From Hetaerina americana (Eukaryota > Arthropoda > Insecta > Odonata > Calopterygidae), in assembly GCA_022747635.1 (NCBI GenBank), contig JAKTNV010000002.1:111343369-111407368 (forward strand): a stretch of 64,000 nucleotides of DNA, in the 5' to 3' direction. Positions 22,717-31,544 of the stretch are shown piece after piece. Numbering within the stretch: position 1 is the first letter of the stretch; the number at the start of each line of letters is the position of its first letter. The notes beneath the pieces were generated by a model. That model was not told where the DNA came from. It did no database searches and saw only the letters and a program-made list of their open reading frames with translations. A program made the position numbers and the translations under genes.

Positions 22717-22982
22717 TACAGAGTAACAAACAATATAGAAACACAAAAAAAGAAGAACACTCACACGTTATTTCTTGATTTATTTCTTGATATTTCGACG
22801 GAAACAATCCGCCTTCATCTGAAGATATAGAAGTAATGATTACTTCTATATCTTCAATGAAGACGGATTGTTTCCGTCGAAATATCAAGAAATAACGTGT
22901 GAGTGTTCTTCTTTTTTTGTGTTTCTATATTGTGTGTTACTGTGTATTGTACTATTCGGCACTTCCGTGTTACGTCTACGAA
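22717..22982. mobile_element. Penelope-like terminal repeat, inverted pair 2
   Basis: This has the same unit as at 7.9-8.15 kb, again arranged head to head around 22833. The arms share CACACGTTATTTCTTGA, TTTCGACGGAAACAATCCG and TATAGAAGTAATGATTACTT at the centre. The left arm carries a small internal duplication (TTATTTCTTGATTTATTTC). The right arm continues through GTACTATTCGGCACTTCCG and into an (AT)n tract. Confidence 0.6.
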
Positions 22983-22983
22983 A

Positions 22984-23076
<93 letters not shown>

Positions 23077-23080
23077 CATA
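22984..23080. repeat. (AT)n microsatellite
   Basis: About 95 bp of nearly pure AT directly after the Penelope-type repeat and its GACGTAACACGG-type edge (complement). The same junction occurs at 7.89 and 40.04 kb. Confidence 0.95.
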
Positions 23081-23184
23081 CATACATATCCATATACATA
23101 ACTTATGTTAAAGTCTCACGGATGTGAATAATAATGTATACGAGGTTAGCAGTAGCGTATAAAGACAAAAACACAGACACACAC

Positions 23185-23275
23185 AAAAAAGAAAAGAAAC
23201 TGACTAGTTTTCGAATTTTCGGTGGTCCAAGCCACTTTCCTCCAGGAAGAGGAGGGAACTCCTTCGTAGAGGGTT
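23185..23275 (-). mobile_element. Penelope-like terminal unit, hammerhead-like variant 2
   Basis: The minus strand reads TTCCTGGAGGAAAGTGGC, then TTGGACCACCGAAAATTCG. This is the same layout as in the 22.6 and 31.65 kb copies (box, stem II GTGG/CCAC, GAAAA). It borders the Penelope-like coding relic. Confidence 0.5.
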
Positions 23276-23289
23276 GCGAGGAAGGAGAG

Positions 23290-24125
23290 AAAAAAAGATG
23301 TCCTTCCTTCCACACAAAGGAGACATACCATGAACAACACTTCCATTGCCCCAGTTACCCCACGCATTGCACCATACCATTTCCCCATCCTCTCCGTTTC
23401 CGGCCACCGCATTTGCATTTCCTCCAGGCATTATTAACACGCAGGCACTCTCAACTACTCCCTTTGCTAACGCGGGCACCTCGATATAATGCTCAACAGC
23501 AAAGCCCTGAACCGCAACTCCAGGTGCATCCCACGGACCGAAACTTACCGCCCCAAACTCTACATATGCATTTCTCCGCTACTCACAAAATTCACCAGAG
23601 TATGTACGTACATTACCACCGCAGGATAACAAACTATGAGTGCATACCCCCTTCTCCTTTCTACTTGCCCCTCCCTCTCTTTCAAGCGTCCCGTGATTTT
23701 GCGTGACATGCTAGAATTCACGAAACCTCCCACTTGCCCGAGCCCCATTCCCCCCAATACCCCCACGCACGGCAACCGCCTACGGTGCAAATACTACCCC
23801 ATTCGCCGCTCCACAGTTTACAAACAAATATCAAAGGTCACTGACGATGCCCAAAGTACCATGCACCGACTGCCCTTCAGCTTCTGCCCCTTTATTTCCC
23901 CTGGCGAAAGCACCACTACCGTCCAACCCTCTCACCCGCATCAACAATCACCGCTAATCCACACAATCTCCCGCAACCCTCAGTCGCCCCATTCCGATTA
24001 CCGCGATGATTCCTTCACTACCTGCTTCAACGCCACTTTAATACCAGTCCTCCCAAAATCAGCGCAAAGCACCACTACTCGGAATCTTTTTCGCTCACTC
24101 TCTCCTTCACTGCGATTAATTTAGT
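23290..24125 (+). pseudogene. Penelope-like element coding relic (RT-endonuclease linker)
   Basis: The frame at 23636-24124 (162 codons) has SFKRPVILRDMLEFTKPP about 15 residues in, then NRLRCKYYPIRRSTVY and, further on, PHSDYRDDSF. In Penelope-like proteins the stretch between reverse transcriptase and the GIY-YIG endonuclease reads RRP.NLRDLLV, then a C..RCK.CP motif, and later HFN..GH. The match in order and spacing is good although the second Cys is lost. The upstream frame at 23134-23706 overlaps it and is probably the continuation in another register. No intact endonuclease or polymerase box is visible. A sister fragment lies at 32.05-32.25 kb. Confidence 0.55.
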
Positions 24126-24162
24126 GGTGTTCGTCTTTTATGTGTGTTCCTTACCCCTATCT

Positions 24163-24165
24163 ATT

Positions 24166-24229
<64 letters not shown>
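24163..24229. repeat. (AT)n microsatellite
   Basis: Pure AT tract between the Penelope-like relic and a SINE B copy. Confidence 0.95.
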
Positions 24230-24231
<2 letters not shown>

Positions 24232-24484
24232 AACCATAAACAGAGTAATCAACCCGAAGGTCGGTTTGGTAGGTGATGGCAGAGTTCACACAGTACTAAG
24301 CCCGACGGCGTGTGAAATTCACACATCAGGGTAGGGGGGCCAGTTCCTCTCCCAGGAAGCCCTGGTACCCGAAAAATCACATAGGGTGGAGTTGCAGGTG
24401 CCCAGAGTGCTTTGCCCGGGAATCGAACCCGGGACCCTCCGGTCAGCAGTCCAACGCTCTACCCCCAGGACTACCACGACCCAA
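24232..24484 (-). repeat. tRNA-derived SINE, family B, copy 2
   Basis: Close to the 7.45 kb copy. On the minus strand: tRNA head with GTAGTCCTGGGGGTAGAGC and B box GGGTTCGATTCCCGGG, then the conserved body to CCGACCTTCGGGTTGATTAC. It is bounded by (AT)n on both sides. Confidence 0.85.
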
Positions 24485-24493
24485 ATATAACTT

Positions 24494-24494
<1 letters not shown>

Positions 24495-24542
<48 letters not shown>
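24495..24542. repeat. (AT)n microsatellite
   Basis: AT tract between SINE B and a single Penelope-type terminal unit. Confidence 0.95.
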
Positions 24543-24545
<3 letters not shown>

Positions 24546-24554
24546 CTTTACATT

Positions 24555-24671
24555 TACTTCTATATCTTCAGATGAAGACGGATTGTTTCCGTCGAAATAT
24601 CAAGAAATAACGTGTGAGTGTTCTTCTTTTTTTGTGTTTCTATATTGTGTGTTACTGTGTATTGTACTATA
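24555..24671 (+). mobile_element. Penelope-like terminal unit, single
   Basis: One arm only: TTCAGATGAAGACGG, ATTGTTTCCGTCGAAATATC, then AACGTGTGAGTGTTCTTC and the TTTGTGTTTCTATATTGTG block. Stem II GACGG/CCGTC is perfect. Stem I TCTT/AAGA can form on either side of the box and the putative cut site. The mariner at 24.67 kb has inserted at its right edge. Confidence 0.55.
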
Positions 24672-24673
24672 TA

Positions 24674-25426
24674 CGAGGGTCATCCGGAAAGTAGTACCCG
24701 TTCGTGAAATAAAGACACAAAAGTAAATATTAACAAACATAAAAAATTTTATTTGAAAGAGGATACTTTAAACTACTTCTCAACATAATCTCCAAGCAAA
24801 TTAAGGCATTTGTCATAACGTGTGACAAGTTTCTGTATTCCTGCTGCATAGTCCTTCGCCGCCAGCTCATTGAGATACGCGAGGGACCCATCTTGCACAA
24901 ATTTTTGCATAATGCAGATGGTGTTTAACAATTTCATGAACAATTGTTCGAGAAACATTGGGAAAATGCTCACAGATGTCATCAATTGTGACGCGCCGAT
25001 CGTTCCTCACGAATTCGTCAACTGAGCTCACCAGTTGGTCTGTAATGACAGACGGTCTCCCCGAACGCTCATCGTCGTGTGTGTTCCCCCTCCCCATGTT
25101 GAAGTTGCGACACCACCGCCGAACAGACGACTCGTCCATTACATTGTCTCCATACACCTCCTTTAATTGGCGATGAATATCACATAGGCGAACGTTTCTT
25201 GCATTGAGGAATTTAATCACTGCCCTCACTTCACAACTGGCGGCGTTCTCAATTTTTTTAAACATTGTAAACAATCACAGAAACAACACAGGCAATGCTA
25301 GCGTCACGCAACTTGGCTCAGAGAAGGCAGACAAGCCACTGAAGCTATCTGACCTCGTCCAGCGGCTACTCGCGTCGTCAGCACTTCATGCGGCACGAAC
25401 GGGTACTACTTTCCGGATGACCCTCG
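24674..25426 (-). mobile_element. Mariner family 4 deletion derivative, copy 1 (753 bp)
   Basis: Perfect-looking inverted termini (CGAGGGTCATCCGGAAAGTA and complement) of at least 30 bp are flanked by TA at 24672-24673 and 25427-25428. The interior holds an open N-terminal frame and a separate C-terminal frame (24773-24985) but no catalytic core. An almost identical element of exactly the same length lies at 59479-60231 on the opposite strand. The RTE element lies only 22 bp to its right. Confidence 0.95.
24867..25274 (-). CDS. Mariner N-terminal DNA-binding fragment (135 aa)
   Basis: An open frame beginning with Met in the expected place for a mariner transposase. Residues about 10-65 form the first helix-turn-helix (CDIHRQLKEVYGDNVMDES, WCRNFNMGRG). 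A GRPS linker follows near residue 73, then the second helix-turn-helix (IDDICEHFPNVSRTIVHEI) and ICARWVPR near residue 128. The DD34D catalytic domain that should follow is deleted, and the frame stops after RVSQ. If expressed, the product could bind element termini but not cut DNA, so it could act as a repressor; that is inference. The C-terminal tail (LNELAAKDYAAGIQKLV) is preserved in a different frame. Confidence 0.8.
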   Translation of the reverse strand: MFTMFKKIENAASCEVRAVIKFLNARNVRLCDIHRQLKEVYGDNVMDESSVRRWCRNFNMGRGNTHDDERSGRPSVITDQLVSSVDEFVRNDRRVTIDDICEHFPNVSRTIVHEIVKHHLHYAKICARWVPRVSQ

Positions 25427-25448
25427 TATATGTATATATATACAGCAG

Positions 25449-28400
25449 CCCCTCCCCGGACTACAACCTTGACGTGGTGGAAGGGCTTGTGCGTTCCGAT
25501 GACCCCTAGAGCTGTGCTGGCGGGAGTAATAATTATTGCTCCTGGTAGGGTCACCCATGCCAGATAGGTCGAAGGTTAGGAGCCAGACGAAAGGTAGTCC
25601 ACGCAGCGTCTGTTCCTCAGTGAGGCGGCTGCAATGGCGTCTGACCCCAGTGGGGCGGCCAGTAAGTGATGGTGTCACGTTAAAAACACTATTGAGGAAG
25701 GCAACGGGAAACCACCTCAATTATCATTCCCTAGAAAAATATGATGGACAACAGAGATAATTTGAGTCCTGGCAACCACGGGGCTCGGCCCAATCGGCCG
25801 TGTGTCGTGCCCGGCAGCGGGGGAGGCAAGGCTTCCGCGGTCGTCATCCCACGAAACCCTTGCAAGGGAAAACCAGCAGCAGCAGGACAGAAGACGCAGG
25901 AGAAGAAGACAAAATTAGTTAGAATAGGAACGTGGAATGTTAGGACAATGATGAGGACTGGGAAATTGGAGAAAGTTAAGCGAGAGATGGAAAGGGGAAA
26001 TATAGATATTTTAGGTCTATGCGAGGTGAGATGGAAAGATAGCGGGGATTACTGGAGTGATAAGTATAGAATAATATACAGCGGTGGGGACGAGAGCCAA
26101 CGAGGGGTTGCCATAGTATTAAATGAAGAGGTAGGAAGAAGCGTAGTCAACATAGAGCAGGTAACGGATAGAATACTACTAGTGGAGATAAAAGCAGAAC
26201 CGACGAACTTAGTTATTATTCAGGTATACATGCCACCGAGCAACCATAAGGAAGAAGAGGTCGATAAGATATACGATCAGTTAGAGGACATGATCGCGTG
26301 TGTTCCTGCAGGGAAACATTTGATAGTGATGGGGGATTGGAATGCGACGGTAGGCGAAGGAAGAGATGGTGATGAGGTGGGCGACTACGGTTTGGGCACG
26401 AGGAATGACCGCGGGGAGAAAGCAGTTGAGTTCTGCAGGAGACAGGGGTTAGTCATCACCAACACTTGGTTTAGACACCACAAAAGACGCAGGTATACAT
26501 GGAAAATGCCAGGTGACTCAGGAAGATATCAGCTAGATTATATCCTGGTTAGACACAGGTTTAGGAATAGTGTGATAAATTCCCACAGCTTTCCGGGAGC
26601 GGATGCGGACTCAGACCACAATTTAGTTGTTATGAAATGTAGTGTACGTTTCAAAAAGATAAGGCAGGGGCGGCGAGTTAGAAAATGGAATGTAGAAGCA
26701 TTAAATGGGTTGAAAAGGAAGGAATACAAACAGGCGGTAGAGAAAATAATGGAGGATGGTAAAGGGCTTATTACTATCGAAGAAAAATGGGAAATGATCA
26801 AAAAAGGGTTGTCTAAAGCCGCAAAAGACACTATTGGAACCGTTAACGCTAAAAGGACTAGGAAACCATGGATCACGGATGAGATGATTACAAAGATGGA
26901 TGAGCGGCGAAAATGGAAGAATATAAATACAGAATTGGGCAAAATGAAGTACAAAGAATTGAACAATAAATTGAGGCGGGCAACAAATAAGGCAAAAGAC
27001 GCATGGTGGAAGACGCAGTGCGAGGATATGGAAAGTCTCCAGAGGAAGGGTGAAATCGGTGCGCTGTACAGCAAAGTTAAATCGTTATCGGGAAGTAAGA
27101 AAGGAAGAGCTATGCTAATAGTTAGAGATAAGGCGGGTAAGGTAATAGTTGACGCAGGAAAGATCCAAGAGAGATGGAAGGAGTATATAGAAGAACTGTA
27201 TAGTAAAGAACTGAGACCAACACAGTTAGACATTGAAAAAGAAAATGACGTAGAGGAAGACAGCTTAGGTCCAGGCATACTAGACAATGAGATAGAAAGG
27301 GCATTAAGGGAGATGAAACTAAATAAGGCCGTGGGGGTAGATAACATTCCCGTGGAACTTTTAAAATGCTTAGGAAAATGTGGGAGGAAGAGGCTATATG
27401 GGCTGATCCGTAGCATTTATGACGAGGGAATCTGGCCGGAAGACTTTGTGAGAGCAGTTTTAGTTCCGATTCCGAAAAAGGTAAAGGCCACGTCATGTGA
27501 GGACTATAGGACAATTAGTTTGATATCCCACGCAGCTAAAGTTGTTCTCAGGATCATAAACAAACGGATAGAGAGTAGGGCAAATGATTACTTAGGGGAT
27601 GATCAGTTTGGGTTTAGGAAGGGGAGAGGTACGCGTGATGCCATTGCAGTAATGAGATTATTAATCGAGAGGAATATAGAACACAACCAGGAGGTATTTG
27701 CCTGTTTCGTAGATTTCGAAAAAGCGTTTGACAGAGTGAATTGGGAAAAACTAATGAGTATATTGCAGAAAATAGGAATAGATTGGAGGGAAAGGAGGCT
27801 AATCCGCAACCTGTACATGTCTCAGACTGCTCAGGTGCGGGTAGGAAACGGGGAGTCAGGATGGGCAGTGTTAGGAAGGGGTGTAAGGCAGGGTTGCCCA
27901 TTATCACCGTTGCTGTTCAACCTGTATGCAGAGGAAATGATCAAAGAGGCATGGGAAGAACTAGAGGTAGGAATGAAAGTGGGCGGGGAATTCGTAAAAT
28001 CAGTTAGGTTTGCTGATGACCGAGCTTTAGTTTGTCAGTCAGCCAAGGGGCTGCAAGCATTGCTGAGTGAATTGGAAATTCAATGCGACAGGTATGGGAT
28101 GAGAATCAACATTAATAAAACAAAGGTTATGCGATTTTCTAGAAAGAAAAAGGGCAAGCTTAACATTAAAATAGGAGGGCAAAAACTAGAGCAGGTAGAA
28201 CAGTTTACGTATCTCGGTAGTGTTTTGGACCAACACGGTCAAAGTAGTAGGGACGTAAGGAGAAGAATTGCGCTAGGCAAAGAGGCTTTCACGAGGAGGA
28301 AGGAGTTGATGACGGGGACTTTGAGTAAGGATGTTAAGAAAAGACTCGTAAAAACTTTGATATGGAGCGTAGCTATGTACGGCGCGGAAACGTGGTCATT

Positions 28401-28818
28401 GAAGCAGGAGGATAGACGTAGACTGGAGGCCTTTGAAATGTGGGTGTGGAGAAGAATGGAGAAGGTGAAATGGACAGAGAAGAAAACAAATGAGGAAGTA
28501 CTTGGTATGGTGGGCGAAGAGAGGGGTTTGTTGGGAGCAATCCTATGGAGGCAGGAAAAGTGGATGAAGGGGGTGTTGACCGGCAGTGGGATGTTGAAGA
28601 CTGTGATAGAGGGTAGAATGTTGGGCAAAAGAGGAAAGGGAAGGAACAGGATAGGGATGTTGGACGGGATGAAGGGCGGAAGAAAGTACTCAGAGATGAA
28701 GAGGGACCTGGTGTAGAGTAGAATTTAGGGTTGTGTTTTGTTAGTAGTCACAAAATATTTGTTTGGTAGTTGTGTCCATCGAAAAACCTACCTTAACCGG
28801 TAGATTACCTTAAAAAAA
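25449..28818 (+). mobile_element. Full-length RTE-type LINE with 9-bp target duplication
   Basis: ATACAGCAG occurs just before the element (25440-25448) and again just after the terminal A-run (28819-28827), so target-site duplications frame an apparently complete insertion of 3370 bp. It consists of a leader of about 290 bp, one long intact ORF, a short 3' untranslated region of about 100 bp with a small hairpin (CTACCTTAACCGGTAG), and a run of A. The single ORF with APE endonuclease, the short 3' UTR and the protein motifs fit the RTE clade. The intact frame and clean duplication point to recent insertion and possible activity. Confidence 0.93.
25741..28716 (+). CDS. RTE-type LINE polyprotein: APE endonuclease and reverse transcriptase
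   Basis: A 991-residue open frame. The N-terminal APE-like endonuclease spans about residues 60-300: GTWNVRT at 63-69, CEVRW with the catalytic Glu at 95, MGDWNATVG at 197-205, LDYI at 265-268 and SDHNLV at 291-296. All key residues are present. The linker (300-530) is basic and helical. Reverse transcriptase follows: NKAVGVDNIP at 528-537, VPIPKK and DYRTISL near 575-595, QFGFRKGRGTRDA at 622-634, FVDFEKAFD at 656-664, QGCPLSPLLFNLY at 717-729, and the active site RFADD at 756-760. The C-terminus has WSVAMYGAETW (875-885) and ends basic. The ORF makes a nick-and-copy enzyme for target-primed reverse transcription. Two Met codons open the frame; the first is used here. Related dead copies lie at 8.2-9.65 and 54.66-55.44 kb. 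Confidence 0.95.
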   Translation: MMDNRDNLSPGNHGARPNRPCVVPGSGGGKASAVVIPRNPCKGKPAAAGQKTQEKKTKLVRIGTWNVRTMMRTGKLEKVKREMERGNIDILGLCEVRWKDSGDYWSDKYRIIYSGGDESQRGVAIVLNEEVGRSVVNIEQVTDRILLVEIKAEPTNLVIIQVYMPPSNHKEEEVDKIYDQLEDMIACVPAGKHLIVMGDWNATVGEGRDGDEVGDYGLGTRNDRGEKAVEFCRRQGLVITNTWFRHHKRRRYTWKMPGDSGRYQLDYILVRHRFRNSVINSHSFPGADADSDHNLVVMKCSVRFKKIRQGRRVRKWNVEALNGLKRKEYKQAVEKIMEDGKGLITIEEKWEMIKKGLSKAAKDTIGTVNAKRTRKPWITDEMITKMDERRKWKNINTELGKMKYKELNNKLRRATNKAKDAWWKTQCEDMESLQRKGEIGALYSKVKSLSGSKKGRAMLIVRDKAGKVIVDAGKIQERWKEYIEELYSKELRPTQLDIEKENDVEEDSLGPGILDNEIERALREMKLNKAVGVDNIPVELLKCLGKCGRKRLYGLIRSIYDEGIWPEDFVRAVLVPIPKKVKATSCEDYRTISLISHAAKVVLRIINKRIESRANDYLGDDQFGFRKGRGTRDAIAVMRLLIERNIEHNQEVFACFVDFEKAFDRVNWEKLMSILQKIGIDWRERRLIRNLYMSQTAQVRVGNGESGWAVLGRGVRQGCPLSPLLFNLYAEEMIKEAWEELEVGMKVGGEFVKSVRFADDRALVCQSAKGLQALLSELEIQCDRYGMRININKTKVMRFSRKKKGKLNIKIGGQKLEQVEQFTYLGSVLDQHGQSSRDVRRRIALGKEAFTRRKELMTGTLSKDVKKRLVKTLIWSVAMYGAETWSLKQEDRRRLEAFEMWVWRRMEKVKWTEKKTNEEVLGMVGEERGLLGAILWRQEKWMKGVLTGSGMLKTVIEGRMLGKRGKGRNRIGMLDGMKGGRKYSEMKRDLV

Positions 28819-28827
28819 ATACAGCAG

Positions 28828-28923
28828 CATATACTATATGTATATATGCTGCTGTATGTATATACATGCAGCATATATACATATGCTGTATGTATAAAAA
28901 TACATACAGCATATGTATGTAAA

Positions 28924-28925
<2 letters not shown>
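28828..28925. repeat. Nested short inverted repeats around CAGCATAT
   Basis: ATATATGCTGCTGTATGTA, TACATGCAGCATATATA, ATGCTGTATGTAT and ATACATACAGCATATG alternate in both orientations and can form several stacked hairpins. The RTE element inserted at its left edge, in CAGCAGCATAT. Confidence 0.7.

Positions 28926-29001
<76 letters not shown>
28926..29001. repeat. (AT)n microsatellite
   Basis: AT tract following the inverted repeats. Confidence 0.95.
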
Positions 29002-29005
<4 letters not shown>

Positions 29006-29061
29006 AGGGATATGAACACATGTCATAGACAAACACCCCGCAGATTTCAGTGAAAATTACG

Positions 29062-29240
29062 ATTCTTAGGCAGCTCAAGTGGTTAGAGCATTGGGCTGGT
29101 CAGTCGAAAGATCCGTGGTTCAGTAAAGAAAATATTTTTGAAATTGTGATCTGTTCGATTCCGCCTTCCCCATCTCTCCTTTGTTCGTCTTTTATACTGA
29201 TTCCTATTACTTTCCCTATATCTATTGTCATGTGAGTGAG
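29062..29240 (+). repeat. SINE family A, diverged copy
   Basis: It contains AGCTCAAGTGGTTAGAGCAT, then AAGATCCGTGGTTCAG (damaged B box) and the family body GTGATCTGTTCGATTCCGCC. It has several small deletions relative to the copies at 79 and 31.32 kb. Confidence 0.7.
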
Positions 29241-29274
29241 AATAAGTTCGTCATATGATGGGTTTTCCTCTTTC

Positions 29275-29452
29275 TATCTTTCGCATCGCCAAATTTTCAG
29301 TGATCATGGTGCGCACTGTCCTATTATCAATTCCAATGCGATTTGCGATCATCCGCACACTTAACCGATGACCTGAATGACCCACTTCACGCACTCACGT
29401 GATGAAAAAATTGCCGCCGATACTTTTTGTACAAAAGTTATATTTTGAGAAC
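29275..29452 (-). mobile_element. Mariner family 1 fragment (one end)
   Basis: CTTTCGCATCGCCAAATTTT, CAATGCGATTTGCGATCATC and the terminal CGCCGATACTTTTTGTACAA match the right half of the copies at 1.63, 34.30 and 53.76 kb. The other half is missing. Confidence 0.6.
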
Positions 29453-30539
29453 AGAAAACTAATTTGAGCGATGCAACCCGGGGACTGCTCAGCTTTTATG
29501 AGTCAAAACTGTTGGATTACGAACGGTGGGAATTATTTTATTTTGCCCTTAAAATGCATTTAAATTAAAATATATTCAAAATTTTTATTTCTCATATAGG
29601 GGTCAATTCTGGCATCTTCTGCAGCAAGTTACGTATCATCCAAGCTCAACTACTTCTAGTAAGTGTTTCTCTTGTTCTTTGCGCGTCGTCCGTCGCTTGT
29701 TTCGAACCCACTGTGGAGAATCGAAGTCGAATTGAATGCCAGAAGGGGATGTCGTGCATTTGTCCGAATGTTTCTCTCGCTCTGTGCTTGCTCTCGATTT
29801 TGCTGAAATTATTCGCTTAATTGGTTGCGACTCTGCCTATGGGAATTTTTGGGCCGTGATGGCGCTAGGGGACGTGCCGGAATCGCACGTGAATGCTCGA
29901 CGTAAGAAGCGTCGACCGCGATTGGGAAATTTAACCACATCGTCCCGAAAGATGGACTCCTTTCTTTCACGTTGCATAAAGCCCTTCGGGAGCGATCTGA
30001 ACGGACCCGCACCAAAGCATGGCTTCAAATCCACATTAAGGTGCGTTTCTCGGGATGTAGCGGGTGGTCCGTCCTTAACGCACTAACCGTGTGTGACCGC
30101 AGGTCCTTTGCTCTCCTATTGTGTCCATTACGACGTGATGTCTCAGTGTTTGTGCCCATGACTGCAACGGACGATGGCGCACCCTGTGGGAAATGCAAAA
30201 AGAGGAAACGACAATAAAGTCCCTTCCTCACACCCTCCTCCTTCCTCTCGGCCGCCTTCCCGCCCCCTCCCCCCTTCGGGAGCACGCACCAACTCCCCCA
30301 CCCCCGAAGGACTTGAGGGTCTAATCGATAAAGGGCGGGGAGGGTGAAGGGAAGAGGGGGCCGTGGAGAAGGGATCTCGCTGGAATACGGAGGAGCGAGG
30401 GGAGGAAAGGTGAAGCTGCGGGAGGTAGTGTTTTATGTATATTAAGAGAGGGAGTGAGAGAGAGAGGCAGAGTATTCTTAAAATATTAAACCTTTTTATG
30501 CTTGTGCGTGTGTTTGTTTGTTGATAGATACACACACAG
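29453..30539. other. Unassigned region, GC-richer, open frame 29736-30086
   Basis: This is one of the few non-AT-rich stretches without a recognised repeat. The 116-codon plus-strand frame at 29736-30086 has a basic middle (NARRKKRRPRLGNLTTSSRK) and Met start but no domain that I recognise; opposite-strand frames overlap it. 30220-30440 is a purine/pyrimidine-skewed stretch (CCTCCTCC, GGGGAGGG). It could be a host exon or regulatory DNA. Confidence 0.3.
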
Positions 30540-30753
30540 ACAGACTGTGGGTGGGTGTGTATATATATATACACACACATAGAAATATACATACACATTC
30601 ATATATATATATATATATACTATATATATATATACACACACACTATGTGGCAGTGGAATTTTATCTACTTACTTATCAAATTCTAGCTAACACGTTTTTG
30701 GATAAATATTAACTATGTGTATATACTATATATGTGTATATATAGTATATATA

Positions 30754-30798
<45 letters not shown>
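30540..30798. repeat. Mixed (AT)n/(AC)n microsatellites
   Basis: Alternating (GTGT), (AT) and (CA) tracts at 30540-30645, then about 75 bp of ordinary sequence, then ACTATATATGTGTATATATAG and a longer AT tract to 30798. Confidence 0.85.
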
Positions 30799-30799
<1 letters not shown>

Positions 30800-30801
<2 letters not shown>

Positions 30802-31021
30802 TCAAACACGAAATCCCGCCAAACGGCGAATAAATACTCATATATGCAGAAACAGATATAAGGAAAAGGGATAGGAACACATATAAAGGACGAACACAAT
30901 AAAGGTGGGGAAGGCGGAATCGAACGGATCACAAGAGTAAAAATATTTCCTTGACCGGGACTCGAACCTCGGATCTTTCCACTTGCCGGGCGGATGCTCT
31001 TAACCACTTGAGCTATCGAGG
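30800..31021 (-). repeat. SINE family A, near-complete copy
   Basis: Reverse orientation. The tRNA head (CTCGATAGCTCAAGTGGTTA, B box GGTTCGAGTCCCGG) is at the right, and the body to GCCGTTTGGCGGGATTTCG is at the left, next to an AT tract. Very similar to the copies at 79 and 31.32 kb. Confidence 0.85.
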
Positions 31022-31250
31022 AAACGTAATTTACCCTGAGATCCGTGGGTCTAATATGTCGCCAAGCGCCCCGATTCTTTAGCCAAGAGATGGCGTCAGG
31101 GGACTGAATCACCCACCAAAGGAGAAATAGACAATACACAAGAGGAAAGGACAGTGGTTTAGAATTCATACAACATCATACAGGAAAGGAACAGTGCGTT
31201 TCGTGGCACGCATAGCCAGAAGAAAGAGATGAGCCACATTGGCCAAATAT
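31022..31250. other. Unassigned sequence between SINE copies
   Basis: Ordinary sequence with no recognised gene or repeat; it is bounded on both sides by inverted SINE A copies. Confidence 0.3.
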
Positions 31251-31251
31251 A

Positions 31252-31495
31252 CATTCAAACACGAAATCCCGCCAAACGGCGAATAAATACTCATATATGC
31301 ATACGCATATGAAATACTCATATGGTTAAGAGCATCCGCCCGGCAAGTGGAAAGATCCGAGGTTCGAGTCCCGGTCAAGGAAATATTTTTACTCTTGTGA
31401 TCTGTTCGATTCCGCCTTCCCCACCTTTATTGTGTTCGTCCTTTATATGTGTTCCTATCCCTTTTACTTATATATGTTTCTGCATATATGAGTAT
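31252..31495. repeat. Inverted pair of SINE A pieces
   Basis: 31252-31312 is a minus-strand 3' part (ATTCAAACACGAAATCCCGC to TACTCATATATGCATA). From 31317 a plus-strand copy follows, with head, B box GGTTCGAGTCCCGG and body to about 31495. A similar minus/plus arrangement occurs at 39.27-39.57 kb. Confidence 0.75.
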
Positions 31496-31544
31496 ATATA
31501 TATATGCATATATATAAATAAATAATTAAAACAGAGAAGCGAGA

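Noticed and set aside
23134..23706. 190-codon ORF as an independent gene
   Set aside because: It overlaps Penelope-type terminal sequence at its start and the linker relic in another frame; most simply explained as part of the same decayed element.
26538..27416. 292-codon minus-strand frame opposite the RTE ORF
   Set aside because: Shadow of the LINE coding strand, rich in Leu, Ser, Phe, with no motif.
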